A stretch of DNA of 64,000 bases from Oceanimonas pelagia (GCF_030849025.1 NZ_CP118224.1:232001-296000), one strand, 5' to 3'; shown: positions 8,251 through 17,291, counted from the first letter of the stretch. Notes: generated by a model not told the origin, from the letters alone. Translations and numbers: made by a program.

Positions 8251-9687
8251 TCAGGCTTCGTCGGCCAGCATGCCCTCGTTGCGGCCCTTGATGCGGGTAA
8301 TGAGCATGGCGGTGATCACCAGGGTGAGTACCAGGCCGGTGACGGTGGACAGGGTCATCGGCAGGCCGGCGCCCAGGGTGGCGGAGTTCAGCAAAAAGCT
8401 GATAACGACCGTGGTCATAAACATGGCCGGCACGGTGGCAATCCAGTGCAGCTTGTTGTGGCGCAGCAGGTAGGCCGAGGCGGTCCACAGCATCATCACC
8501 GCGGTGGCCTGGTTGGCCACGCCGAAGTAGCGCCAGATAATGCCGAAATCCACCTGGGTCAGCACGGCGCCAATCACGAACAGCGGAATGGCCAGCAGCA
8601 AACGCTTGGGCAGGCGGTTTTGCGGCATATTGAAATACTCGGCCAGGATCAGGCGGGCGGAGCGGAAGGCGGTGTCGCCGGAGGTGATGGGCAGCACAAT
8701 CACGCCCAGTACCGCCATAAAGCCGCCCACGGCGCCCAGCAGGCCGGTGGAGGCCTCATACACCAGATTGGCCGGGTTGCCGCCCATGCCGGTGTTCAGG
8801 CCTTCCACGCCCCCGAAGAACGACAGGGCAATGGCGCACCAGATAAGGGCGATAATGCCTTCGCCGATCATGGCGCCGTAAAACACAAAGCGGCCATTGC
8901 TTTCATTTTCCACGCAACGGGCCATCAGCGGCGACTGAGTGGCGTGAAAGCCGGACACGGCGCCACAGGCGATGGTGATAAACAGTGCCGGCCACAGCGG
9001 CATGTCGTTGGGGTTCAGGTTCTGGAAGAAGTCGCCCACTTCAAAGCCCGGCAGCATGGTGTGCTCGCTTGAAGCCACCAGCGCCACGGTGAGGCCCACC
9101 GACATAAAGATCAGCAGGGCACCAAAGAAGGGATACAGGCGACCGATGATCTTGTCTACCGGCACTATGGTGGCCAGCAGGTAATACACGAAGATCACGC
9201 CCACAAACACCGACACGCTCACGCCGGTGATCTTGGCCAGCAGGCCGGCGGGGGCGGAGATAAACACCACGCCCACCAGCAGCAGCAGCACAATGGCGAA
9301 CACGTTCATAAAGTTTTTGGCGCCCCGGCCCAGGTATTTACCCGCCAGGTTGGGCACCGACTGACCGCCGTTACGCACCGACAGCATGCCCGAGAAGTAG
9401 TCGTGCACCGCGCCGGCGAAAATGCAGCCCAGCACAATCCACAGCATGGCGGCGGGGCCATAGAGCGCACCCAGAATGGGGCCGAAGATGGGGCCGACAC
9501 CGGCGATGTTGAGCAGCTGAATGAGGTAGACCTTGCCTTTGGACATGGGCACATAGTCCACGCCGTCGCCCTGGGCAAACGCCGGGGTCTGGCGTTGTGG
9601 CTTGATGCCGAATACCTTTTCGACAAAGGTGCCGTAGATGAAATAGCCGCCGAGCAGCAGGCCGACGCAGAGCAAAAACCAGGTCAT
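8251..9687 (-). CDS. cstA: CstA/BtsT-family transporter (probable pyruvate uptake)
   Basis: A 478-residue polytopic membrane protein of the carbon-starvation CstA family, shorter than E. coli CstA and BtsT (about 700 residues) but of the size common for the short members. Recognisable family segments include NIAGVGPIFGPILGALYGPAAMLW, GAVHDYFSGMLSVRNGG and GAVSGFHATQSPLMARC. The longest frame starts at 9813, but the ATG at 9687, preceded by AGAGGG and beginning with a hydrophobic helix, is clearly better. The gene follows btsS-btsR on the same strand and has a BtsR-type tandem operator 71 bases upstream of its start. In E. coli BtsSR senses pyruvate and activates the pyruvate carrier BtsT, so pyruvate uptake is the best inference; peptide uptake is the alternative in this family. 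Confidence 0.88.
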   Translation of the reverse strand: MTWFLLCVGLLLGGYFIYGTFVEKVFGIKPQRQTPAFAQGDGVDYVPMSKGKVYLIQLLNIAGVGPIFGPILGALYGPAAMLWIVLGCIFAGAVHDYFSGMLSVRNGGQSVPNLAGKYLGRGAKNFMNVFAIVLLLLVGVVFISAPAGLLAKITGVSVSVFVGVIFVYYLLATIVPVDKIIGRLYPFFGALLIFMSVGLTVALVASSEHTMLPGFEVGDFFQNLNPNDMPLWPALFITIACGAVSGFHATQSPLMARCVENESNGRFVFYGAMIGEGIIALIWCAIALSFFGGVEGLNTGMGGNPANLVYEASTGLLGAVGGFMAVLGVIVLPITSGDTAFRSARLILAEYFNMPQNRLPKRLLLAIPLFVIGAVLTQVDFGIIWRYFGVANQATAVMMLWTASAYLLRHNKLHWIATVPAMFMTTVVISFLLNSATLGAGLPMTLSTVTGLVLTLVITAMLITRIKGRNEGMLADEA

Positions 9688-9757
9688 AACATCATCCCTC
9701 TTGTAGAAATTGGCGCCAGTGTAGGCAGTAAACAAGACGGGAAAAGTGCTACCTGGG

Positions 9758-9786
9758 TGAGCGGTTGAATGGGCGGGGTAAGCGGT
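9758..9786 (-). promoter_or_regulatory. BtsR-type tandem operator upstream of the CstA/BtsT gene
   Basis: On the minus strand the sequence reads ACCGCTTA-N13-ACCGCTCA. This matches the direct repeat I recall for E. coli BtsR/YehT, ACC(G/A)CT(C/T)A with a 13-base spacer. The 21-base period is two helical turns, as expected for a LytTR dimer. It ends 12 bases upstream of a weak -35 (CTTTTC, 9741-9746), with a -10 (TACACT, 9718-9723) after a 17-base spacer, consistent with activation. Confidence 0.8.
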
Positions 9787-9820
9787 CGCCAGCGGGACTG
9801 AACGATCGCTCACTTTGCTG

Positions 9821-10531
9821 CTAGTGAAAGCCGAACAACTGCTTCAGCGGCTTGAGGTAGCGGCGCGACACCGGCACCCGGGCGCCGGCGCGGGTGGTGA
9901 GTTCGGCGCCGGCCTCCAGCACCTCGATTTCGGCAATGGCGCCGGGGGCTACCAGGTATTGCCGGTGGCAGCGTACCAGCGGGGTTTTTTCCTCTATGAC
10001 CTTCAGGGTCATGTGGGTGTGCACTTGTTCGCCGGCGGTGGCCACGTGCACGCCGGAGAGATCGCTGAACACGTATTCCACCTCCTTCACCGCCACCACC
10101 TTCAGTTTCTGACCGCTGTAGCAGGGCAGGTGCTCCAGCCGGCTGGGGGCCAGCGCCGTTACTGCCTGCGGGCGTAGATCCCGGCGCACTTTTTCCAGGG
10201 TTTGTTGCAGCCGCTGCTCGTCCACCGGCTTGAGTAAATAGTCAAAGGCGTGGCGGTCAAAGGCCTGCACCGCAAACTCGTCGAAGGCGGTGACGAACAC
10301 CACCCGGGGCATGGTGGCCGGATCCAGCATGGCGATCAGCTCCATGCCGCTGATGCGGGGCATCTGAATATCCAGAAACACCAGATCGGGCTGTAGCCGG
10401 GTAATGGCCTGCATGGCCTCAATGGCGTTGCCGCACTGACCCACTATCTCGATGTCGGGGGCCTCGGCCAGCTGGGTGGCCAGCTCGTCCCGGGCAAAGG
10501 GTTCGTCGTCGATAATCAGGCAGGTGATCAT
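9821..10531 (-). CDS. btsR: LytTR-type response regulator BtsR
   Basis: A 236-residue response regulator: a receiver domain at about 1-120 with phosphoacceptor D54 (LVFLDIQMP) and acidic residues D8/D9, and a C-terminal LytTR DNA-binding domain from about 135 (SGQKLKVVAVKEVEYVFSDLSGVHVATAG). Its start overlaps the stop of the sensor kinase gene by 4 bases, implying coupling. The local target is evident: a direct repeat of the BtsR type upstream of the CstA-family gene that follows. YpdB is the close paralogue, but the YpdB site as recalled (GGCATTTCAT repeats) is not what is present here. Confidence 0.9.
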   Translation of the reverse strand: MITCLIIDDEPFARDELATQLAEAPDIEIVGQCGNAIEAMQAITRLQPDLVFLDIQMPRISGMELIAMLDPATMPRVVFVTAFDEFAVQAFDRHAFDYLLKPVDEQRLQQTLEKVRRDLRPQAVTALAPSRLEHLPCYSGQKLKVVAVKEVEYVFSDLSGVHVATAGEQVHTHMTLKVIEEKTPLVRCHRQYLVAPGAIAEIEVLEAGAELTTRAGARVPVSRRYLKPLKQLFGFH

Positions 10532-12204
10532 GCTGAGGGCTCCGTCACGGGCAGGCGAATTTCCACTTGCGTAAAGTCACCGGGCTCATACTCCACGGTC
10601 AGGCCGTAGTCGGGCCCGAACAGGTTCTGAATGCGTTTGTGCACCAGGTTCATGCCCAGGCCATCCGAGTCTTTTTTGGGCTGATACAGGCCGGCGTTGT
10701 CGGTGACCGTCAGTAATAATACACCCTCGCCGATACTGGCGGTGACCCGAATATGGCCGGTGTCCAGCAGGTGGGAGGTGCCGTGCTTGACCGCGTTCTC
10801 GATAATGGGCTGCAGGGTAAAGGCCGGCACCCGAACGCCGTGCAGCGATGCGGGAATGTCGATGTCTACTTGCAGCTTGTCGATAAATCGGGCCTTCTCG
10901 ATGGTCAGGTAGGCGTGAATGTGCTCCAGCTCGTCGCCCAGGGTGACCAGGCCGGTGGTGCGCTTGAGGTTGATGCGCAGAAACTGGCTGAGCTGCTGCA
11001 ACAGCTGGCGCGCCTTGTTGGGATCCCGGCGGGTGATGGCCCCTATGGTGCTTAATGCATTAAACAGAAAGTGCGGATTGACCTGGGCCTGCAGCAGCTT
11101 CAGCTCCGCCTGGGTCAGCAGGCTTTGCTGCTGCACAAAGCGGCCAAACAGGATCTGGCTCGACAGCAGGCGGGCAATACCTTCCCCCAGGGTACGGTTG
11201 ATATTGAGAAACAGCTTGTTCTTGGGCTCGTACAGCTTGATGGCGCCCACCACTTCGTTGTCGCTGTGCAGCGGGATCACCAGGCTGGAGCCAAGGGTAC
11301 AGTGCGGCGACATGGAGCAGGCGTAGGGGGTTTCCACCCCGTCGGCAAACATCACCTTGTTTTGCTGCATGGCGTCCAGGGTCATCTGTGAAGAGATGGG
11401 TGCGCCGGGCAGATGATGATCGGCGCCGATACCGATAAAGGCCAGCAGCTTCTCTCTGTCGGTAATGGCCACGGCGCCGACTTTGGTTTCTTCGATTAAT
11501 ATGCGCGCCACCTGGGCGCTGGTTTCCTCGTTAAAGCCCTTGCTGAGCAGGCCCACACTGCGCTCGGCAATTTTCAGCGCCTTGGTGGAAAAGGCCGACG
11601 ACTGCTTGTCGAACATGGTTTTCTGATCCCGAATCATGCTCATGAACAGGGCGGCCCCCACCGAATTGACCAGCAGCATGGACGGCGCAATCTGCAGCAC
11701 CAGTGCCAGGGCATCGTCAAAGGGGCGGGCCAGCAGCAGAATAATGGCCATCTGCATCAGCTCGGCAAACAGGGTCAGCAGGCAGACCCGCAGCGGATTG
11801 AACACCTGCTCGCTGCGGCCGGTGCGGCGCAGATACAGGCTGACCAGACCGGCACTCAGCCCCTCAAGGGTAGTGGACACGGCGCAGGCCAGATCGGTAA
11901 AGCCGCCCAGGCTGTAGCGGTGCAGCCCGCCGGTGAGACCCACCAGAGTGCCGGTCACCGGGCCGCCGAGCAGGCCGCCCAGCACGGCGCCCATGGCGCG
12001 GGTATTGGCGATGGCGCCGTGGGTCTGCTCGCCAAAATAGGTGGCCATGATGCAGAAACCGGAAAATACCAGATAAATGAATATCTTGTGGGGTAACCGG
12101 GTGGAGGCTTCGGTAAACAGCTTGAACAGCGGCGTGCGGCTTACCAGGTACACGATGACCAGATAGAGCGACATCTGCTGAGTCAGCAGCAGGATAAGCG
12201 ACAT
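10528..12204 (-). CDS. btsS: LytS/BtsS-type sensor histidine kinase
   Basis: A 558-residue membrane sensor kinase. Residues 1-190 hold several transmembrane helices of the 5TMR-LYT type, including the glycine-rich GAVLGGLLGGPVTGTLVGLTGGLHRY. A GAF-like region follows at about 215-355, then a His_kinase module with phosphoacceptor H378 (QAQVNPHFLFNALSTI) and a C-terminal ATPase domain with N in PIIENAVKHG. In E. coli BtsS is the high-affinity extracellular pyruvate sensor. The ATG at 12204 is preceded by AAGGAG. It is first in the btsS-btsR-cstA group on the minus strand. Confidence 0.9.
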   Translation of the reverse strand: MSLILLLTQQMSLYLVIVYLVSRTPLFKLFTEASTRLPHKIFIYLVFSGFCIMATYFGEQTHGAIANTRAMGAVLGGLLGGPVTGTLVGLTGGLHRYSLGGFTDLACAVSTTLEGLSAGLVSLYLRRTGRSEQVFNPLRVCLLTLFAELMQMAIILLLARPFDDALALVLQIAPSMLLVNSVGAALFMSMIRDQKTMFDKQSSAFSTKALKIAERSVGLLSKGFNEETSAQVARILIEETKVGAVAITDREKLLAFIGIGADHHLPGAPISSQMTLDAMQQNKVMFADGVETPYACSMSPHCTLGSSLVIPLHSDNEVVGAIKLYEPKNKLFLNINRTLGEGIARLLSSQILFGRFVQQQSLLTQAELKLLQAQVNPHFLFNALSTIGAITRRDPNKARQLLQQLSQFLRINLKRTTGLVTLGDELEHIHAYLTIEKARFIDKLQVDIDIPASLHGVRVPAFTLQPIIENAVKHGTSHLLDTGHIRVTASIGEGVLLLTVTDNAGLYQPKKDSDGLGMNLVHKRIQNLFGPDYGLTVEYEPGDFTQVEIRLPVTEPSA

Positions 12205-12310
12205 GGCGGCTCCTTGAGGGCGGGCGCTGATCCCGATTTTATAATAGTCCCGCTGCGATCGGCTATCGGGGTCATCGTTGGCCCTTGTGAGGCCCGCAGA
12301 ATACCGTTAT

Positions 12311-13207
12311 TCAGCGGGATGTTCCGTTATGGATTCCGGCTCGGGGACCGGAATGATCGCTGCTGTCGGTGGATGGCTTGCGGGAGGCCAGCCCGTTGAG
12401 GGTGGCCTGCAACAACGGGGTGATGGGTGCATTCAGCTTCAGACTGAGCAGCTCATCGGCGCGGGTTTTGCCAAGGGTAAGGGCGGCAATGGGCTTGTTC
12501 CACTCCTGTGCCTTGCGGCAGAAGCGAAAGCCGGAATACACCATCAGCGACGAGCCGATCACCAGCAGGCCGTCGGCCGCTTCAAGCGCATTCAGTGAGT
12601 CCAGCACCCTTTGCCTGGGCACATTGTCGCCAAAGAACACCACATCGGGTTTGAGAATGCCGCCGCACCGGTGGCACTCGGGAATACGAAAACGGCTGAA
12701 GTCCACGTCCAGATCCGCATCGCCATCCGGGGCGGTGGCGGCGGTGTAGTGAATGAAATCCGGGTTCAGCTCGGCGCTGCGCCGGTGGGTTTCTTCCCGG
12801 CTGCAACGGTAATGACAGCTCATGCATATCACTTGATCGGAGCGCCCGTGCAGATCCACCACCTTTTCGCTGCCGGCGCGCTGATGCAGGCCGTCCACGT
12901 TCTGGGTGACCAGCAGGCTGACATGGCCCAGCTGCTCCAGTTGTGCCAGAGCCGAGTGGGCCAGGTTGGGCCGGGCATCGCGCATCACCGGCCAGCCCAC
13001 CAGGCTGCGGCCCCAGTAGCGTTTACGGGTATGCTCGCAACCCATAAAGTCCGGGTGCTGCACCGGCTGCCGGCGCTTCCACTGCCCCTGATGATCCCGG
13101 TAGTCGGGAATACCGGAGTCGGTACTGATGCCGGCTCCGGTCAGCACCAGCAGGCGAGGGTGGGCCTGAATGAATTCAATCAGGCCGGAATGGGGCTTTT
13201 GCATCAT
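12311..13207 (-). CDS. SIR2-family NAD-dependent protein deacylase (SIRT4-like, class II)
   Basis: A 298-residue sirtuin that removes acyl groups from lysines using NAD. The NAD-binding GAGISTDSGIPDYRD lies near residues 24-38, TQNVDGLH and the catalytic H in VDLHGRS follow, and the zinc module has two CxxC pairs (CMSC and CHRC). The FFGDNVP segment and GISTDSGIPDYR form resemble class II, mitochondrial SIRT4-like sirtuins rather than CobB. The ATG at 13207 has GGGAG 7 bases ahead and is chosen over the longer frame. The last dozen residues are encoded by a REP-like palindrome (12329-12356), so the C-terminus appears to have been altered by the repeat. The gene stands alone. Confidence 0.88.
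   Translation of the reverse strand: MMQKPHSGLIEFIQAHPRLLVLTGAGISTDSGIPDYRDHQGQWKRRQPVQHPDFMGCEHTRKRYWGRSLVGWPVMRDARPNLAHSALAQLEQLGHVSLLVTQNVDGLHQRAGSEKVVDLHGRSDQVICMSCHYRCSREETHRRSAELNPDFIHYTAATAPDGDADLDVDFSRFRIPECHRCGGILKPDVVFFGDNVPRQRVLDSLNALEAADGLLVIGSSLMVYSGFRFCRKAQEWNKPIAALTLGKTRADELLSLKLNAPITPLLQATLNGLASRKPSTDSSDHSGPRAGIHNGTSR
12329..12356. repeat. REP-like palindrome inside the sirtuin 3' end
   Basis: ATTCCGG and CCGGAAT arms around an 8-base centre, flanked by ATGG and GA. The same sequence in reverse orientation occurs at 26641-26669, marking a dispersed repeat family. This copy supplies the codons just before the sirtuin stop codon. Confidence 0.75.
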
Positions 13208-13513
13208 GGCGCGGCTCCCGAAGGTAGATGAATGGCATAGAGGATGGCTGCCTGGCACAACCGGGCACCTTCGTTTTATTATGCCCTATGGCCAGCGCCT
13301 GTATAGCTGCGGGAGCCCGGCTGGAAGGAACGGGCGGCAGTTGCACTGATCACTGTTTGGGATGGATAATGCCGCCGGGCTTTCTGAACGGTCGTGTCCG
13401 GCGGTGAGGAATGGTTCAGAATTAAAGCCTTTTTTGTCAAGATCATGGCATGATCGCCCGCATTCCCCTCTGCTTTCATTTTTTGCTAACTCCCCTTCCT
13501 TAGAGAAACTGGT
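13208..13513. other. 306-base intergenic region, divergent promoters
   Basis: This separates the sirtuin gene (minus) from the GGDEF/EAL gene (plus). A CATAAT element near 13280 could be the sirtuin -10. No convincing open frame, RNA gene or dispersed repeat was seen. The one notable element is the inverted repeat at 13441-13455. Confidence 0.5.
13441..13455. promoter_or_regulatory. Inverted repeat upstream of the GGDEF/EAL gene
   Basis: GATCAT-GGC-ATGATC is a perfect 6+3+6 inverted repeat about 60 bases before the start codon, next to a TTGTCA hexamer. It is probably an operator; no cognate regulator is recognised. Confidence 0.4.
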
Positions 13514-16081
13514 ATGAACCTGGCGCACAAGGCACTTGCCATTCAGCAAGGCATTCAGGACCAAATCGCCCGGCACGCGCCGTTTGACGATATCCTGACC
13601 AACATTATCGACATGGTCGCCCAGCAGCTGCCTGACGCCCGGGTATCCCTGATGATGCTGGACGAAAAAGAGGGCACGCTGAGCCTGGTTGCCGCCCGGG
13701 GATTGTCCGATGCCTATTGCCGGGCGGCTCAGCAGTTGCCCGTGGGCCCGGCCATGGCCGCCTGCGGTGTGAGCGCGTACAGCCGCAATGTGGTGATCAC
13801 CGACAATATTGCACAGGATGCCAACTGGCGGCCGTTTCTTGAATATACCCGTGCTGAAGGACTGGCTGCCTGCTGGTCTGCCCCTGTGGTGACCGCCGAT
13901 GAGAAATTGCTGGGGACCTTTGCCATTTATCATCACTACCCGAAATCCCCGAACGACGCGGAGCGCAACCTGCTGCTGCAGGCGGCCGCCCTGCTGGCCC
14001 TGACCATTGAGCGCCAGCGGGACCGGCAGGCGCTGCAATTGCACGAACAACGTTTTCGCTCATTGTTCACCCATCATCCGGATGCAGTATTCGAGTTTGA
14101 TCTGGAGGGGCGCTTTCTATCCGGCAATCAGGCCCTGACGCGCATGACCGGGTTTTCGCAGCAGCAGCTCAGGGGCTTTCCTTGCGAGCAGTTTGTGGCG
14201 AAAGCAGACAGGGCACGGGCGCGCAAAGCGTTTCGGCAAAGTTGCCGGGGCCTGCCCCAGCACTACGAACTGACCGCCTATAATGCGCGGGGCGAGAGCT
14301 ATCGTATGGACGTTACCAACCTGCCCATCGTCATTAATGGTGATGTGGTCGGGGTTTACGGCATAGGGCGGGATGTGACCCGGCAGCGCAGCCAGGAAGC
14401 CGAGCTGCATTTGCTCAAGCGCGGAATTGAGGCCACACCCAACGGCATTGTCATGGCGGATGCCACGGCACCGGACTTGCCCCTGGTTTACGTTAATGCG
14501 GCTTTTCTCAGCATCACGGGGTACCGGCGCGAAGAAGTGCTGGGCCGCAACTGCCGTTTGCTGCAGGGAGAAAACACCGATCCCCGGGCCGTGGCCGCCA
14601 TCCGCGCCGCCATTGCCGACCGCCGTGAACATGAAGTCACCCTGCTGAATTACCGCAAGGACGGCACTCCCTTCTGGAATCAGTGCATACTGGCGCCGGT
14701 ATTTGACGCGCAGGGGCAATGTACCCATTACATTGGCATTCAGCAGGATGTGACCCGGCAACGCGAAAACGAAGAGACGCTGCGCTTTCAGCGTTCACAC
14801 GATCTGCTGACCGGCCTGCCCAACCGCATGGCCTTTCAGGCCCGGCTGGCAGAGCACTGCCGGCTGTTTGGTCATCAGGCCCGTTCGCTGGCGGTGCTGG
14901 CTGTCAACCTGGACGGTTTCAAAATCGTCAATGACGGTCTGGGGCACCAGGTGGGCGACAGCCTGCTCAGGGCGGTGGCGCAACGGCTGACGGGCTGGCT
15001 GAAACCGGGGGATTTGCTTGCCCGCCTGGGCGGAGATGACTTCGGCCTGTTGCTGCCAAACCGGCAGCAGCAAGACATGATTGAGGCGGCGGAAAGTCTG
15101 CTGGAGTTGTTGTGCCGGCCGTTTGATATTGGCGAGCATCCGCTGCACCTGAGTGCCAGTATCGGCATTGTGGCTGCCGGGGAGCCGCTGCACGACGGTG
15201 GTGAGCTGCTTCAGCATGCCAACCTGGCCATGCGTGAAGCCAAACGGCAGGGGCGTAATACCTGGCAGTGGTACAGCGGTGGCATCAACACGCATATTCA
15301 TCACCACATTACCCTGCGCCGGGAAATTCAGGAGGCGCTGGAAAATGACCAGTTTACGGTATATTACCAGCCGCTGGTGGATGCCCGCAGTGGTGAAATA
15401 CGCAGCCTGGAAGCCCTGATCCGATGGCAGCATCCGCAGCGGGGCATGGTGCCGCCGGGAGATTTTATTCCACTGGCCGAGCAGACCGGCCAGATCATCG
15501 GCATCGGCCGCTGGGTGTTGCGGCGGGCCTGCCAGGATGCCGCCCGGATCAATGCCCGCCGGTCCGCGCCCTTGCGGGTGGCGGTGAATGTGTCGCCGCT
15601 GAGTTTTCAGCGTGGTCAGTTTCTGCTGGACGTCAAACAGATACTGCAGGAGACCGGAACGGCGCCTTGCCTGCTCAAGCTGGAGCTGACCGAAGGGGTG
15701 TTGATGTCGGGAGCCGACCATGCCATTGAGAACCTGCGGGCCATACGCGAGCTGGGCGTCAAGGTGGCCATTGATGACTTTGGCACCGGCTTTTCCAGCC
15801 TCAGTTATTTGCGTCAGTTGCCGGTTAATCAGCTCAAGCTGGATCGCAGTTTCATTCACGACATTACCAGCAACAAGGACAGTGCGGCCATTGTGCAGGG
15901 GGTGATCACCATGGCGCATCACCTGGGCCTGCAGGTGGTGGCCGAGGGAGTGGAAACCCGCGCCCAGCAGGACGATTTGATTATGCGGGGCTGCGACCTG
16001 CTGCAGGGATTTCGTTTTTCCCCTCCGCTGCCCCTGAACGAGGTGTTGCAGCTGCCCGCCAGGCTGCCAGCAGCCCAATAA
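13514..16081 (+). CDS. GAF-PAS-PAS-GGDEF-EAL cyclic-di-GMP protein
   Basis: An 855-residue soluble protein without transmembrane helices. Order: GAF (about 10-165), PAS (about 175-295), PAS/PAC (about 300-425), GGDEF (about 430-585), EAL (about 600-850). The cyclase signature is GGDDF (506-510), a departure from GG[D/E]EF, and the RxxD inhibitory site is KPGD, so cyclase activity is doubtful. The phosphodiesterase domain looks intact: EALIRW at 633-638, and DDFGTGFSSLSYL and the LKLDRSFI stretch downstream. It is therefore most likely a phosphodiesterase controlled by its sensory modules. The second PAS (ITGYRREEVLGRNCRLLQGENT) resembles LOV domains but has NCRLLQG as in flavin-binding LOV proteins, so light or redox sensing is worth considering. 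Confidence 0.88.
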   Translation: MNLAHKALAIQQGIQDQIARHAPFDDILTNIIDMVAQQLPDARVSLMMLDEKEGTLSLVAARGLSDAYCRAAQQLPVGPAMAACGVSAYSRNVVITDNIAQDANWRPFLEYTRAEGLAACWSAPVVTADEKLLGTFAIYHHYPKSPNDAERNLLLQAAALLALTIERQRDRQALQLHEQRFRSLFTHHPDAVFEFDLEGRFLSGNQALTRMTGFSQQQLRGFPCEQFVAKADRARARKAFRQSCRGLPQHYELTAYNARGESYRMDVTNLPIVINGDVVGVYGIGRDVTRQRSQEAELHLLKRGIEATPNGIVMADATAPDLPLVYVNAAFLSITGYRREEVLGRNCRLLQGENTDPRAVAAIRAAIADRREHEVTLLNYRKDGTPFWNQCILAPVFDAQGQCTHYIGIQQDVTRQRENEETLRFQRSHDLLTGLPNRMAFQARLAEHCRLFGHQARSLAVLAVNLDGFKIVNDGLGHQVGDSLLRAVAQRLTGWLKPGDLLARLGGDDFGLLLPNRQQQDMIEAAESLLELLCRPFDIGEHPLHLSASIGIVAAGEPLHDGGELLQHANLAMREAKRQGRNTWQWYSGGINTHIHHHITLRREIQEALENDQFTVYYQPLVDARSGEIRSLEALIRWQHPQRGMVPPGDFIPLAEQTGQIIGIGRWVLRRACQDAARINARRSAPLRVAVNVSPLSFQRGQFLLDVKQILQETGTAPCLLKLELTEGVLMSGADHAIENLRAIRELGVKVAIDDFGTGFSSLSYLRQLPVNQLKLDRSFIHDITSNKDSAAIVQGVITMAHHLGLQVVAEGVETRAQQDDLIMRGCDLLQGFRFSPPLPLNEVLQLPARLPAAQ

Positions 16082-16107
16082 TTCCAGCCGCCATTGATTC
16101 GGTGTAG

Positions 16108-17208
16108 ATGATGACCTGTTTAATGCCCAAGTCCTGTCGCAACGATAACGCACAAGCCCAACGTCTTGCCGCGCTGGCCGCTTACGAGATCCTGGATACT
16201 CCGCCGGAGGCGGCGTTTGACGAGATCACCGAGTTGGCGGCGCTGATTTGTGATGTGCCGGCCGCCGTGATTAATTTTATCGATCGCGATCGGCAATGGT
16301 TCAAGTCGGAGCGGGGCCTGGGGATCAGAGAAACGCCTCTGGATATCTCTATTTGCGCACACGTCATTCTGCAGTCGGAATTATTTGTGGTGCCCGACAT
16401 TCGGCTGGATCCCCGGTTTGCCCATTTTCCACTGGTAACAGGCGAACCGCACCTGCGCTTTTATGCCGGTGCCTTGCTGAAAAGTCCGGACGGCATCCCC
16501 ATTGGCACCCTGTGTGTGCTTGATTATCAGCCCAGAGAGCTGTCGCAGAAACAGCGTACCGCTCTCATCACCTTGGCCAACCAGGTGATGGCCAACCTTG
16601 AGCTGATGCGGGCGCACCGGGCTCAGGCTACGTTAATTCAGGAACTGCAGTCGGCTCAAAAGGAGCTGATGCACCTGGCCTCGACCGATCCGCTGACCGG
16701 GCTGTTTAATCGCCGGGCAATGGAAGAACGTCTGAACCAGGCAAGAGCACCCGGCTGGCAGCGCGGAACGCCGGCCACGCTGATGCTGATGGATCTGGAT
16801 CATTTTAAGGCGATCAATGACGAATTCGGTCATGAAACCGGCGACAGGGTCATTGCGCATTTTGCCGGTATTTGTAAGAAGGTGTTTCGTCAGTCCGATG
16901 TGATCGGGCGCTGGGGCGGCGAAGAGTTTATTGTGCTGCTGCCCGATACCACGGAAGACGAGGCCCGGCAGGCCGCAGCGCGTTTGCATCGGTCACTGCG
17001 GCGGAGCCCGCTTGCATGTGATGATTATCGTTCCCTGTACATTACCGTAAGTGCAGGCCTTTGCGGCCTGAGCAGCGACAGGGAGCTGGAACATACCCTG
17101 CGCCTTGCCGATCGGCTGCTGTATCAGGCCAAGCGCAGCGGCAGAAACCGTACCGTATATGAATCGCAACAGGACGGGCAGCATTCGGCACACACCGGTA
17201 TTCCCTGA
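16108..17208 (+). CDS. GAF-GGDEF diguanylate cyclase
   Basis: A 366-residue cytoplasmic protein with an N-terminal GAF domain (about 25-170, including ICAHVILQSELFVVPDIRLDPRF and GTLCVLDYQPR) and a C-terminal GGDEF domain. The active-site signature GGEEF is intact at 270-274, and an RxxD product-inhibition site (RQSD) lies five residues before it, so an active, feedback-inhibited diguanylate cyclase is expected. It follows the GGDEF/EAL gene by 26 bases on the same strand, so the two probably share a transcript and set opposing activities. The N-terminus could start at ATG 16108 or 16111. Confidence 0.9.
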   Translation: MMTCLMPKSCRNDNAQAQRLAALAAYEILDTPPEAAFDEITELAALICDVPAAVINFIDRDRQWFKSERGLGIRETPLDISICAHVILQSELFVVPDIRLDPRFAHFPLVTGEPHLRFYAGALLKSPDGIPIGTLCVLDYQPRELSQKQRTALITLANQVMANLELMRAHRAQATLIQELQSAQKELMHLASTDPLTGLFNRRAMEERLNQARAPGWQRGTPATLMLMDLDHFKAINDEFGHETGDRVIAHFAGICKKVFRQSDVIGRWGGEEFIVLLPDTTEDEARQAAARLHRSLRRSPLACDDYRSLYITVSAGLCGLSSDRELEHTLRLADRLLYQAKRSGRNRTVYESQQDGQHSAHTGIP

Positions 17209-17250
17209 AATGGCGGGGTAATGTAGCCGAGGCACACCAAATGGCACAAA

Positions 17251-17280
17251 AAAAGCCGGCGCATGAATGCGCCGGCTTTT
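17251..17280 (+). terminator. Rho-independent terminator after the diguanylate cyclase
   Basis: A perfect 13-bp stem with TGAA loop (arms 17251-17263 and 17268-17280) bounded by A-run and T-run. It also lies just past the 3' end of the tRNA gene on the other strand and could terminate both. Confidence 0.9.
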
Positions 17281-17291
17281 CCGTATTTGCA

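Noticed and set aside
9821-12204. YpdA/YpdB rather than BtsS/BtsR
   Set aside because: The two systems are paralogous, but the tandem operator upstream of the transporter fits the BtsR motif and not the recalled YpdB motif. The assignment still depends on that match.
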